Shown: positions 11,004 to 21,332 of the stretch, in pieces
Numbering within the stretch: the first letter of the stretch is position 1
Layout: every line of letters begins with the position of its first letter
NCBI GenBank assembly: GCA_014529385.2
Contig: CM043944.1
Location: 173,478,740-173,542,739 of the forward strand
Reading direction: 5' to 3'
Length of the DNA stretch: 64,000 nucleotides
Origin: Adiantum capillus-veneris
Lineage: Eukaryota; Streptophyta; Polypodiopsida; Polypodiales; Pteridaceae
Program-made: the position numbers and the translations under genes
Notes under the pieces: generated by a model
What the model saw: the letters and a program-made list of their open reading frames with translations, nothing else
Told to the model about the DNA's origin: nothing
Databases searched by the model: none

Positions 11004-11950
11004 TGTTGACCGCTAGGTCAACAACATGACATAACTCAACAAAGCCTTATTTTTTTAGAGTTATGGAATGCTAAGAATTATGGTTATAAACATCATTTGT
11101 AATAAGTAGCTAGTCTAGTTGCAAAATCCGGGGTGCAATGGCACTTCCAGATTGTAAATTCCAAGCCATTTGACCCCTGAAACTCTATTTTTGGTTAATG
11201 TAAGGTAGCCTTAGTATGTAAGGTACCTAGGTCACTTTTGTAAATATACTTTACCATAATCATAGGTTTTAATATATCATCAACTGTGTGTGAGAGAGGA
11301 AGAGAGAGAGCGTGAGCTTCATCCTAGTGCTACTCCCTGCTTGCTCATCACATTGGAGAACCGACAACACCACTGTGCTAGCCTCGGCAAGAGCTACACG
11401 ACAACGCTAAGAATTCCTCATGGAACAGAGCGAACACACTCATGCATCTACAAGCTATTTGCTGTTGTAAGTATATCTAACAATAATTTTTTTTTTGCGT
11501 ACAAGTAGTCATTAGAATCGGGACGACATAATCTATGCATAGGTACTCATAGATTTCAGTTTTGGGCATTTCAAAATTCTGGTCTGTCTTTATACATGCT
11601 TTTTGCGGATGGGTTTAGAGTGAGGTTTTTGAGCTTAGAGGCTTTGGGATCGACATGTGTATCCTAGTGAGGAGATGGTGTTCCTTAAGTTCTATAGATG
11701 TTTGCATGATTTAATGGGTTTCTTTTCGTTGTGTGTATGTGGGTAGGTGGTGTAGTTGAGAGCAGTAATACTCTGGATTGTGGTTTAGTTGGCCTTCCAG
11801 AGTGTTGTATGTGTAGGATGGTCTCAGCCTGACAAGCTAAAGATATTTCCTCTGTGTGCCTATCCTGTCTTTTGTGTCCTCCATTGACATTATGTTGATC
11901 TAGGTTGTGTTGCATGCACTTTATGGGTGGTGTGATTCACTCCTGCAACA
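11004..11950 (+). mobile_element. Element A: LTR (947 bp)
   Basis: Begins TGTTGACCGCTAGGTCAACA (a perfect hairpin with 8-bp arms) and ends ...CCTGCAACA directly before a primer-binding site. A second copy lies in opposite orientation at 56713-57605; the two share the same order of blocks (TCAACAAAGCC near the start, the GTGAGAGAGGAAGAG block, ATTGACATTATGTTGATC near the end). A GTAAGTAT donor-like word lies at about 11467. Two short frames within it are conserved between the copies only because the LTRs are related. Confidence 0.8.
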
Positions 11951-11972
11951 TTGGCACCAGCGTCAGGGACAC
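11951..11972 (+). promoter_or_regulatory. Primer-binding-site-like sequence, element A
   Basis: TTGGCACCAGCGTCAGGGAC follows the LTR end CA directly. It starts with TGG after one spacer base and is of the same general type as the other plant gypsy primer sites in this window. Confidence 0.65.
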
Positions 11973-13288
11973 AAGGACTTAGGTAGGTATTCCTACTAAC
12001 ACTCCTGTGATGGTTGCTTGCTTTAGTTTTGGCTAAAGAAACCATTTTTCTTAAGTGGATCCGAAAGAGGTTATTTCAAGATCAAGTGGATATCCAGGAA
12101 GCGTGTGTCTTGCCAAGGGTCTACGACTAGCTAGTATTAATTGTAGATTAGAGTAGTTGTTGGTGGTGGAGTGATTTGTGAGGTGATAAAAGCATTTGCT
12201 AGTCCGTGTGTGGCATTGAGCGTTTTTCTACTCATAGATGCAAAATCCCATAAGATTTATAGGAGTAGCTTTAGGTAAGTTATTGATTTTGATCTAGAGC
12301 TATTCACCATTGATTTATTTGCTAAATGCTTGTTTGCATTTAAAATCACTAAAAAGTCTACTTTTGAGAGTAAAAATACAAAAAACAGCTTTCTGTGGAT
12401 AATTTTTCATGAATAGTTGATGCTGAGCATACAAGAGGGATTGCGCAAGAGTTCTATGTACAAAAATTGAAATTCTGTAAACTTGGACATTATACGTGTA
12501 TGATGTCTCAAGGGGCATTTGGAGGCCAAATTTGAAAAATTTGACTGCACTAGAGTGTTCAGAAAAGAGGTTTTACCCTAAGTACACATTGGATCTAGAT
12601 TTTTTACCAACCCTTGACACCCAAAAGACAAAAGGCGGAGTGTCGAAACGGGAGAAAGACAAACTTGAGATTCTGAGTATATTTTTGCATGAAAATTGGT
12701 AGAAGTGATTGAAAACCAGTGCTAGAGGCTTGGGGGTGCCTGTGAAAAGATTTTGTCCAAAAATTCATCAGCAGGCATCATAGGCGAATGATGACTAAGA
12801 GGTGATTCTGGCATCAAAAAATGAATTTTTGACATTATACCCACCTTTTACATGTTGTGTTGAGCACACCCACCAAATTTTATGTCATTTGGACATATAG
12901 ATTGAGAGTTGAAGGGACTTTAAACTTTCAGGGGATTTCCTTATGAAAAGTGATGATTTTGTGCATTTTTGACATCCAAAATTTGTTGTGAGCACATATT
13001 CTTGATGTACATACCAAGGACCACCTCTGGTAGAAAGAGAATTGAATTCTGACCACCTGGACATCATACATGTATGATGTCTTAGAGACCAGATCTGAGG
13101 TCAAAAGTTACAATTGAGTGCACACTTGTGATCTACAGCATTTAGGAAGCATATATGCTGAATTTCATCAAATTTGAAGCATTTTTGTGTTTGCAAAGAC
13201 CATAAGACTCATCTAGGCAAGTGAATTCTTGTATTGGCCATATCTTGCATAAAAAGTATTGAAATTCAATGTTGAAACCTGCTGTGTG
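11973..13288 (+). repeat. Leader of element A with periodic palindromes
   Basis: No coding sequence. Palindromes of the form ACATCATAC-GTATGATGT occur at 12487-12506 (two wobble mismatches), 12776-12793 (decayed: CATCAT AGGCGA ATGATG) and 13061-13080 (perfect ACATCATACATGTATGATGT). Centre-to-centre distances are 288 and 286 bp. Sequence between them is diverged but shows recurring words such as CAAATTTT and TTTGGAC. The leader ends abruptly in a fragment of another LTR. Confidence 0.8.
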
Positions 13289-13344
13289 TGTCATCAAATA
13301 TCTAATATCTAACCAACCCAAATGATTTTCTCATATTAAACTGT
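13289..13344 (+). mobile_element. 56-bp fragment of the element E LTR start
   Basis: TGTCATCAAATATCTAATAT and the following bases match the LTR start at 48029 almost perfectly for 56 bp, then diverge at CATATTAAACTG, exactly inside the loop of a hairpin that is complete in the 48029 copy. Confidence 0.8.
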
Positions 13345-13510
13345 TAGCAGCAAACTAACGTGGACAACATTTTTCGGAGTTCTCCTTGTAAAAACAATTA
13401 TGATTTTTTTAATAAATCGAAATATTGTAACTCCTATTTTTTTGATAAACCTTGTAATTAATGAGCCGGGGCTACAAGCTTCCAGATTGTATCAGCCATT
13501 CAACTCCCAG

Positions 13511-15435
13511 TGATAGCCGTTTTTTGGCTATTATAAATTGTCATAGTGAGCTACCTCACCCTACCAAATTCACCCAAACACTATGGCTATCCCTACCATT
13601 TCGTTGTATATAGGCGTGTGTGAGTTAGGGGACTTTTCTCGTATTTTCTTAAAAACCCTCAATTAGCTAGTCACTGGGCTAGTTGAGCCAAAAAAATAAA
13701 AAAATAATTAAAAAAAGGTATATTATGGCTACTTTGTGTGTAAATATTTCATTATATATATGGCCTAAATTTAGGGATTTTTTATAATTATTTGATATTT
13801 TATTTCAATATTTATACCTAGGTGTGTGTTTTATTAAACTTATGTATGCCTTCTTTCATCCTCTTGCACCATAAGTGTATTTTTTGCCAGTGTGTACATA
13901 CTCTAACCTCATATTTTTCTTTTATACAAATCACCCCCACATTTTCACCCTCACCCTCGTGTAAACAAAAAAATTGATTTCTACTTTCTTAGTCATGTTT
14001 ATTATATTATTTTCATTTACTTGCATACCTTTTCCTCTTTCACCCAAAATAATACAAAGAGGGACCATATCATATGATTCCAATATCTTTCCATATCCAT
14101 AATTTCTCCATATTTCTTTATTTATTTTTTACTCAATATTCTAACACCATGTGGTCATTGAGCTAAAATCCATGAATAGTCCATACACTAGTCCCACCAT
14201 GTATATATTGCTTTATTCACCAATAATCCTCCTCCATGCATGTGTAAGGGCAACTTGGATGCTTTCTATTATGATATGACAAAGGAGGGGCTCACTCTTG
14301 GATGCATTGTACAAATTCAACAAAGAAGGGGGCCACTAAAAGACTTTTGCAGGCATAAAAAACAAGCTTTTTGGTGAGATTTTTGGCACCCATCTCCACT
14401 CCGAATTTGGAGCGGTGGTCAAAAGAGAAAATGTGGAACAAAAGCTGAATAATCACCTCAAACATTTTGGTGATTTTTGGAGCAACCACCGGTGAGCTAT
14501 GATTTTTTGAGTGGACCCAAGTCTGCCCACTTTTCTCACAAAGTAGCCCATAGTCTTCTATCACCTCCTTTCCCACTTCCACACGCATACACTCATTCCT
14601 CTCCATCCCTCACTCAAACCTACAAATTTCATGGCTTACTTTATCTTCTTCACCATTTCTATCTCTCCTTACTCCATAGCTCAAAAGATTATCATCTCTA
14701 CACACATATAGCTCAATTTCTCTCTCTAGAATCAAATTCATATTACCACAACCTCTTCATCCTTTCATAAAAGAGAAAAAATCAGCAAATAACCAATCTC
14801 AAGCCCTGCAAAAGAAGGAGTTTGATCATGGAGAATTCAACTTCCCCATGGTCACAAGAACTGCACCGATAAAGTTCTACAACTGCTTCATTCACTGGAG
14901 GAGAAGGTGGAAAATTTCATTTACATCTTGTGGTTTCCACCAAATTGTGTATATTTTCATTCTTCACATACTTTTTATCATTGTATAAATCATATAATGC
15001 ACCTTGAGTGCATATGCCATGTTATTTTACCCCATCCTACTAACTTCAAACTACTAACACTAACTACTAACCTTTTTTTTGTAAATTGCACCCACTCTAC
15101 TCTACCGTGGAGTAGGCAACCTCACACAAAAAATCACTCACCTCTCTAGAATCTTCTCTATTTCACCTCAATAATTCTCTCCTCTTTAGCCCACATCCAT
15201 GTGACTCAAGAGACAAGAGAGTCCTATTCTCATAAGAACATATAAAAAATTTCATAAACATGATTTTCTATGAAAATGTTGATTAGGTATAATCCTAATT
15301 AGGGCTCTCCTCACCTATAAATAGAGCCCTTCTCCCTTTGTAAATGGCAAGGATCCCTACACTATTGCTCACTACTTTATGCGTGCCATTCACCATCTTA
15401 GTTTTAGGGAGTGAGAGGGAGCTCTCTATGCACCA
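13511..15435 (+). repeat. Element B 5' LTR
   Basis: Starts TGATAGCCG, ends GCACCA before the primer site. It has the same length as the 3' copy (1925 bp) and is highly similar. In the first 50 bases the two copies differ at two positions, both T here versus C in the 3' LTR, consistent with deamination. Confidence 0.92.
15315..15324 (+). promoter_or_regulatory. TATA box of element B 5' LTR
   Basis: CTATAAATAG, enclosed by AGGGCTCT and AGAGCCCT (8-bp inverted arms). The same arrangement occurs in the 3' LTR at 23137-23146, about 120 bp from the LTR end. Confidence 0.75.
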
Positions 15436-15456
15436 TTTGGTGCCCCCACGGAGGAC
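15436..15456 (+). promoter_or_regulatory. Primer-binding site, element B
   Basis: TTTGGTGCCCCCACGGAGGA follows the LTR end. The identical 20 bases occur after the element F LTR at about 62399-62418, so the site is conserved between two elements with different LTRs. The donor tRNA was not identified. Confidence 0.75.
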
Positions 15457-15509
15457 GGCTTGTGTATGTTTTGTGTAGGATCAACCTTTAGCATAATCAA
15501 GTAGCTTGC

Positions 15510-15722
15510 ATGAATCATGAAAATTTGTATGATCCTTTTATTCCCATTGCAAGGCAAAAGGTGCACATAATTGTTAGTACTAAGTTACAATTTCAACGAG
15601 TAATTCGTAGAATTTTGGGCCCTCGTAGGTTGGCTGAAATAAACGCTTCAGTGAATCCTTTTATTTTGCCTCTCATTAGGTACGACCTTAGTCTGGACTT
15701 CTATATTTTTGTTTTGTTTTAA
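15510..15722 (+). CDS. Leader small ORF 1 of element B, 70 aa
   Basis: Opens with ATG and encodes 70 residues. It is a diverged relative of the next ORF (15744-15962) and of the one at 63147-63365: shared features are basic-hydrophobic alternation (KVHIIVSTKLQFQR), LGPRR with EI after it, P-x-I-L-P-L-I-x-Y, and a closing D-x-IFVL. It probably arose by tandem duplication of the downstream copy and has diverged more. No known family is recognised. Function unknown. Confidence 0.55.
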   Translation: MNHENLYDPFIPIARQKVHIIVSTKLQFQRVIRRILGPRRLAEINASVNPFILPLIRYDLSLDFYIFVLF

Positions 15723-15743
15723 GAATTAAGGCATGCATAGACC

Positions 15744-15962
15744 ATGGATAATGGCTCAGGAATAGAGGTTTTCCCCTTCCATTTCACTCCACACATTAGA
15801 GTAAACATTGCAATTAGTAGAAAAATCCATTTTCAACAGCGTATGGTGTTCATGTTTGGTGCCCAAAGAGTAGGAGAAATTCTCGTGTCACCAAACCCTG
15901 TCATCCTACCTCTTATTGATTATCATAGGTCATTTGATGTGAATATTTTTATTTTGTTGTAG
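15744..15962 (+). CDS. Leader small ORF 2 of element B, 72 aa
   Basis: ATG start, 72 residues, stop about 45 bp before the gag start. It closely resembles the 72-residue ORF at 63147-63365 of element F: PFHFT, then VSRKI-type basic segment, FQQR, VFMFG, EIL, PLI-Y, SFDV-IF-L. Identical length and position before gag in two different elements suggests a selected product rather than chance. The pattern of alternating hydrophobic residues suggests a small beta-rich domain, but that is inference. I do not recognise a family. Confidence 0.65.
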   Translation: MDNGSGIEVFPFHFTPHIRVNIAISRKIHFQQRMVFMFGAQRVGEILVSPNPVILPLIDYHRSFDVNIFILL

Positions 15963-16005
15963 AATAGATTGCAATTTAGAAAATATTATTGAAAAAAACA
16001 AAAAC

Positions 16006-18951
16006 ATGTGTCACTTTGGAATCAATTCAATGGAAAGCCAACGCAAAATGTCTGGATATCCTCTTTTCTTTGGAGAGCCTGGAGAGGATGCAGAATTATT
16101 TTTGGCGAATTTCAAGATGTCTTGCTGTATCAAGAGGATAGTAACTGATCAAGAACATATAGAAATGTTTGAGGTGGTCCTTAGGAAAGATGCTAGCACT
16201 TGGTTTGACTCTTTGCCTGAGGAAGTTAAGGGGAATTACACAAAAGTTTTGAATCGTTTCAAGAAATACTTCTTTGATCCCCAAAACACTCAAAAACTAT
16301 GACAAGACATTGTTTCTCATAAGCAAAAAGACTTAGATGACTACTACGTGTACAAGCAAGAGTTTCTACATCTTTGGGCTGTATGGGTGAGAAATGTTGC
16401 TAACCCTCGTGATGGTGCAAAGTTCCTAAAGAAGGAGAGGTTCATAGCCGGACTCTTTCCTGACCTTAAGGTAAAAGTTGAGGCGGGTGCACCTGCTACC
16501 TTTGATGCAACTGAAACTAGGGCTGCTGAGAAATATAGGAAACTCAAGTGCTTAAGGGGGGAGGTTCCAATAGAAGGTCTTAGACCCAAAGGTAAGTCAC
16601 AAGCATCAACATCTAGGGAACTTCCTGAGGTAACGACAGAAGTGATTGAGAAGTTAAACGAATCTTTAAGCAGCCTGTCAATTCACCTTGCACAAGCTGT
16701 AGGTCCAAAGGGACAAGCAAAGAAGTCTGAACAGCGAGATTCATGACCTAGGAGAGTCTTGCAATGTTGGCATTGCGGTGAGTCTGGACATGGGATGTAT
16801 AATTGTCCTTGGCCCCGTGGGGAGCCAGGGAGACCTAACTTGAATTACCTAGTGATGCATGCAGGTGAAGGAACTAGTCAGCAACCACGGCTTCTACAAA
16901 GGCCAAATGGAGCAAGACCACCTCCACAAGGAGTGGAAGGAGTTCCACCTTTGCCAGACCCAAATGTGCATGTGGTAGAGGTGACAAATTCAAGAGAGGT
17001 TGACATGGAAGCAAACGGCATTAAACGTGCCCGAGGGAAAGGTAAGGAGAAAGAAGGAGTTACATCACAAAGTGACCATGGACGAGAAAAGAAGGCAAAG
17101 GAGACCAAGGAAGCTAAGAGGACTCGACATCGTATCAACCTCCAAGACTTCCCTCTTGGACATGGTATGGCTCCATACAACCTGTTGGAAGACATGAGAG
17201 GTAAGGGTCCTGATATCTCATGGCTTCAGTTTCTTGCATTATGTCCACAAGTTAGGAGGGATTTAACAAAGGCAGTTAGCACGAGGAGAAAGGTAAAACA
17301 GAGTGTGCCTGTTGTAAAAATTGATCATGCTGAAATGAATGAGGATATTACACCTGTGCTAGATTGTTACATCAAAGGAAGATTAGTTAGGAAAGGTCTA
17401 GTGGATGGGGGTGCACAAATTTGCATCATGACAGAGGGACTCATGCAAAAACTAGGCATGCACATCCATGAGACACCTGAAATTAAAGTCAAGATGGCAA
17501 ACAATAGCAAGGCTAGGTGCGTAGGCATTTGTAAAAATGTTTTTGTTGAGGCCTTTGGCATTAAGAAGGCAGTGGATTTCTATGTCATGTCTACCAAAGG
17601 AAATGGTTACCCATTTATCCTAGGGAAACCATGGCTAATGAAAATGCGAGCTTTGCAGGATTGGGAGAGTGGAAAGCTAATTTGCAGGAATGACAATCAT
17701 AAGAAGTTTGTCTTTGACATGAAGGAGCAACGCCAAGAGGAGCTCCATGAAGAATCATCTCAAAGTGAGACGGAGGAAGGATGGACCGATAGCACTTCAG
17801 AAGGAGAAAGTAGCGGTAGCATTACTGAAGAGGAGTCTTCCATTGAAGTCATGGTAAGGTTTAAGCCAAACAACCAGGAGACCTCTGGCCCAGGTTTGGA
17901 AGAGGTAGGTTCCCAAGAGAGCCAAAAAGTGGAAGATGAAAGAATGCTAGAAGGTATGTTATCTACAACACTTACAAAGGATGAAAGAGAGGAGCTCAAA
18001 GGTGTGTTAAGGAAATTTCCTAGGCTTTTTGCTAAAGACTACACTAATGTGCGTGGAGTAGATGCTGTTCAACACAAAATTGAGTTGAAGCCAGAGGCCA
18101 CACCTAAGGCTCAGAAGCTACGGAGGCTAGGAGTCATCAATGAGCAGGCTTTACTCAAGGAGGTAAGAAAGCTTCTAGCAGCAGGTTTCATTTATCCAGT
18201 GGAGAATTCAGAGTGGGTCTCTCCCGTTGTTGTCACTCCTAAGAAAAATGACAAGTGGAGGGTGTGTGTGGATTACCGTCCACTCAATGAGGCAACAAAA
18301 AGAGATCACTTTCCCCTCCCATTTCAGGATGAGATACTGAATGAGGTAGCTGGTAATGAGAAGTACAATGTGTGTGATGGCTACTTAGGTTACTTTCAAA
18401 TAGGGATTGCATTGGAGGACCAATTGAAAACAACCTTCATCACTCCTTGGGGTTGTTATGCTTTTACAGTCATGCCATTTGGCCTGACAAATGCTCTTGC
18501 AACTTTCCAACGCTTCATGAACATGGTGTTTCAAGCATTCTTTGGAAAGTCCATTAGGGTTTTTATTGATGATTTTTGCATTTATAGCTCAAAATCATTG
18601 AATCTACAAAGGGTAGAAGAAGGTTTAAAGAAGCTCTACAACATGGGAGGTCAACTCAACCCCGACAAGTGTCACATAGGTGAGGATGAAGTGATCTTGC
18701 TTGGTCACAAGGTTTCCTATAAAGGCATTGAGGTGGATCCTTCAAAGGCAAAGGCTCTTATTGAGCTCCCATCACCCAAGAATCTCAAAGAGGTTATCTC
18801 ATTCATTCAAAAGGTAAAGTATATGTCACGATTTATTCACTTAGCCTCGGAGTTGCTTCATCCTTTGCAAAAGTTGACACAACAAGTAGAATTTGCATGG
18901 TCTGATGAGCTTGAAGATTACTTTTGTAACATTAAAGCCATTTTGTCATAG
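16006..18951 (+). pseudogene. Element B gag-protease-RT (in-frame stops)
   Basis: One reading frame with three internal stops: TGA at 16300, TGA at 16744, TAG at 18949. Capsid domain about 16040-16560 (YPLFFGEPGEDAELFLANF, later WFDSLP). Zinc knuckle CWHCGESGHGMYNC at about 16765-16806. Protease about 17350-17640 with LVDGGAQICIM as active site (Asp-Gly-Gly in place of the usual Asp-Ser/Thr-Gly) and the ILGKPWL flap motif. RT about 18190-18780: CVDYRPLN, VMPFGLTNA, and FIDD (18562-18573) in place of the usual Y-x-DD. The stops fit CGA-to-TGA and CAG-to-TAG transitions. gag and pol share a frame, so the parent made a single polyprotein. Confidence 0.9.
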
Positions 18952-18963
18952 CTACCAACACTC

Positions 18964-19317
18964 ATGCCTCCTTGTTGGGAGGACACATTCTTTGTTATCT
19001 CTAGTGCTAAGAAAGAAACAGTTGGTACAGTTTTGTTACAACAAGATCCCTATAGTACCAGGATGCGACCCATCTACTTTGCTAGTAGGGTCATGAATGC
19101 TTTAGAGAGAGGCTACACGGAGACAGAACTCATGATGCTTTCTCTCATGTTTACAATGAGAAAGTTTAGAGCCTACTTGCTACCAAAACCTTTTGTAATT
19201 CTCACTGCAGAAAATTTGTTCCCTTGGGTGTCATCTCAAATGAATCTTAGTACTAGGATCTCGAAGTGGATTATGGAGTTGCAAAAGGTTTCAATACTCT
19301 TTCAAGGTAGAAGATAG
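18964..19317 (+). pseudogene. Element B RNase H domain
   Basis: Same frame as the preceding gag-RT segment, read after the TAG at 18949. It contains the RT-linked RNase H-like module: AKKETVGTVLLQQD, YFASRVMN, YTETELMMLSL, then the connection SFKVEDS region. A 1-nt shift near 19285-19300 moves the frame before the next domain. In Tat elements this first RNase H is often degenerate; here the expected DASxxA catalytic start is replaced by ISSAKKE, so it is probably not active. Confidence 0.8.
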
Positions 19318-19318
19318 T

Positions 19319-21184
19319 GTGCGTGCACAATTGGCAGGGATTCTCACTTATAGGGTACATGAGAAGAAAATTAAGGTGCCTCAAGTAAAGACCCTACCAT
19401 TGCCACCACCAAAAAGTATTCCTAATGCTTTTACCTTGTTCTTTGATGGAGCTTTTCGACGAGCCACAGGGAAAGCAGGGGGAGGGCTAGTGTTGCTCAA
19501 CCCAAGAGGAGAGGTGGTCATGAAAGAGAAGGTCAATCTACCAGGTTCAACTAGCAACAATGAAGCAGAATACGACACACTACTTCATGGTTTGAAGATG
19601 TGCATTGGCCAAGGTATACGACGTCTCATGGTAAAAGGAGATGCACTTCTCATTGTTAAACAGATTTTAGGCATTTGGACATGCAAGAATGAAAGCTTAA
19701 GGACAAAATTTCATGCTATTCATAGGATGTTTAATCAGTTTGAAGAAGTGCAACTATATCATATTCCTAGGAAACAAAATGAAGATGCTGATTTACTTGC
19801 TCAACAAGCAGTTACATGTGTTGAGAAAGAAGTGCGGGTCATCATGGTGGCAGCAGCTGTCAAGCAATCGAGATACCAGGGATTGGAGTCATTGGCTCCC
19901 ATTATTGGCTACATTTTGGAGGGTGAGTTTCCACAAGACTTCACTAAAGCTCAGAAAAGGAGACTCATGAAGAAGGCAAGTTTCTATCTCTTCCTAGAAG
20001 GCGCCCTCTATCAAAGAGGGAAGGATCAAGTGTACAGAAGAATACCAACTATCGAGGAAATTCCAGCCATTCTAAAAGGTTTGCATGAAGAGGCATGTGG
20101 TGGTCATTTTTCCCAAGAATTAACTGTGAAGAAGATTTTGCTTGCGGGGTATGTTTGGCCAAGTTTGCATGTGGATGTTCAACATTGGTGTAAAAGCTGT
20201 CACAATTGTCAGATAAATGGAAATAGAAGGTTGGTGCATGGCCCGAGGCAAATAGTGCTTGCAAATGGACCCTTTGAAAAGTGGGGCATTGATGCTATGG
20301 GTCCTCTACCCAGGACAAAAAATGGTAAACTCTACATTCTAGTGGCTGTAGACTATATGACTAGGTGGGTGGAAGCACAAAGTGTGGCAAGGGTAAATGG
20401 GAAAACAATGAGCAGGTTTGTCTACACTAATATTTGTTGTAGATTTGGCACACCTCTAGATATTGTTTCGGATAATAGTCCGGGGTTCAAGAAGGGTTTA
20501 CTCACAGAAGTTTGTGAAGAGCTTCACATTCTACATCGTCATAGCACACCATACCACCCACAGTCAAATGGTTTGGTGGAGAAGGCTAACGGTGTCATTG
20601 CAGGCATCATTAGAAAGATGGTGCCAAAAAAAACAAAGTTATGGGATGACTTCTTGGATGGTGCCTTGTGGGCATATCGAACCACATATAGGGAAGCCAC
20701 GGAGTTCACACCATTTCACTTGATCTATGGTCAAGAGGCTTTGCAGCCTATCGAGCTCAACATTCCAACAATGTGGCTTCATGGCAAAGGTGCACAAGAT
20801 GATCAAGAGGTATGGATGGATCGACTTCTGACGTTAGTGGAGCTTCAGTGGAAAAGAGAAGCAGCTTACGAGTGCTACAAGAGGAATGCTACGCAAGCGA
20901 AAGAAAAGCTCGACAAGAAACTAAAGGACAAAGGCATCAATGAAGGAGATCTTGTGCTAAGGTATGACAATCGACTCGATAATCGTTTTGATGCCAAATT
21001 TGAAACTAGATGGCAGGGGCCATACATAGTTAAGAAGGCTTTCAATTCAAGTTACTATCAACTTATGGACTTGAATGGGAAAGAGCACTCTAGGAAGGTA
21101 AACGGGTATCGCTTGAAGCCCTATTTGAGTCGCCTTCTAAAAGGATCTACCAAAGATTTGTCCAAAGGCCGATGTCCCATGTAA
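19319..21184 (+). CDS. Element B archaeal-type RNase H and integrase (621 codons open)
   Basis: Second RNase H (about 19430-19830): FFDGAFRRATGKAGGGLVL, SNNEAEYDTLLHGL, VKGDALL, IPRKQNEDADLLAQQA, with all four acidic catalytic positions (D, E, D, D). This aRH is the marker of the Tat lineage. Integrase zinc module H-x-H...C-x2-C at about 20080-20215 (HEEACGGHFS, CKSCHNC). Catalytic core with D in WGIDAMGPL, D in VSDNSPGF and E in SNGLVEKAN. The C-terminal part has the WQGPYIVKKAF SH3-like segment. No chromodomain. The real start is upstream through the frameshift; the first in-frame codon here is GTG and is not an initiation site. Confidence 0.88.
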   Translation: MRAQLAGILTYRVHEKKIKVPQVKTLPLPPPKSIPNAFTLFFDGAFRRATGKAGGGLVLLNPRGEVVMKEKVNLPGSTSNNEAEYDTLLHGLKMCIGQGIRRLMVKGDALLIVKQILGIWTCKNESLRTKFHAIHRMFNQFEEVQLYHIPRKQNEDADLLAQQAVTCVEKEVRVIMVAAAVKQSRYQGLESLAPIIGYILEGEFPQDFTKAQKRRLMKKASFYLFLEGALYQRGKDQVYRRIPTIEEIPAILKGLHEEACGGHFSQELTVKKILLAGYVWPSLHVDVQHWCKSCHNCQINGNRRLVHGPRQIVLANGPFEKWGIDAMGPLPRTKNGKLYILVAVDYMTRWVEAQSVARVNGKTMSRFVYTNICCRFGTPLDIVSDNSPGFKKGLLTEVCEELHILHRHSTPYHPQSNGLVEKANGVIAGIIRKMVPKKTKLWDDFLDGALWAYRTTYREATEFTPFHLIYGQEALQPIELNIPTMWLHGKGAQDDQEVWMDRLLTLVELQWKREAAYECYKRNATQAKEKLDKKLKDKGINEGDLVLRYDNRLDNRFDAKFETRWQGPYIVKKAFNSSYYQLMDLNGKEHSRKVNGYRLKPYLSRLLKGSTKDLSKGRCPM

Positions 21185-21317
21185 GTATTGTTACATGAAG
21201 CATGAGTATAACTCCATCCAAAATTCTGAGGGGCCAAACAATGAAGATCTCGTCAAGGACTCTGAAGCACTCTCTTTGGAAAAGATGCTCTATGATGTAC
21301 ATGAATATACCATCATC

Positions 21318-21332
21318 CTGGGGGAGGGCTAA
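21318..21332 (+). promoter_or_regulatory. Polypurine tract of element B
   Basis: CTGGGGGAGGGCTAA directly before the 3' LTR start TGATAGCC; the expected position for plus-strand priming. Confidence 0.8.

Noticed and set aside
11285-11508. Small protein conserved between 11290-11508 (+) and 57097-57321 (-)
   Set aside because: Both lie within copies of the same LTR; similarity follows from that and frames end in unrelated sequence.
14292-14606. Antisense 104-codon frame open in both element B LTRs (also 22117-22431)
   Set aside because: Conserved only because LTRs are copies of each other; no domain, and a sense frame overlaps it.
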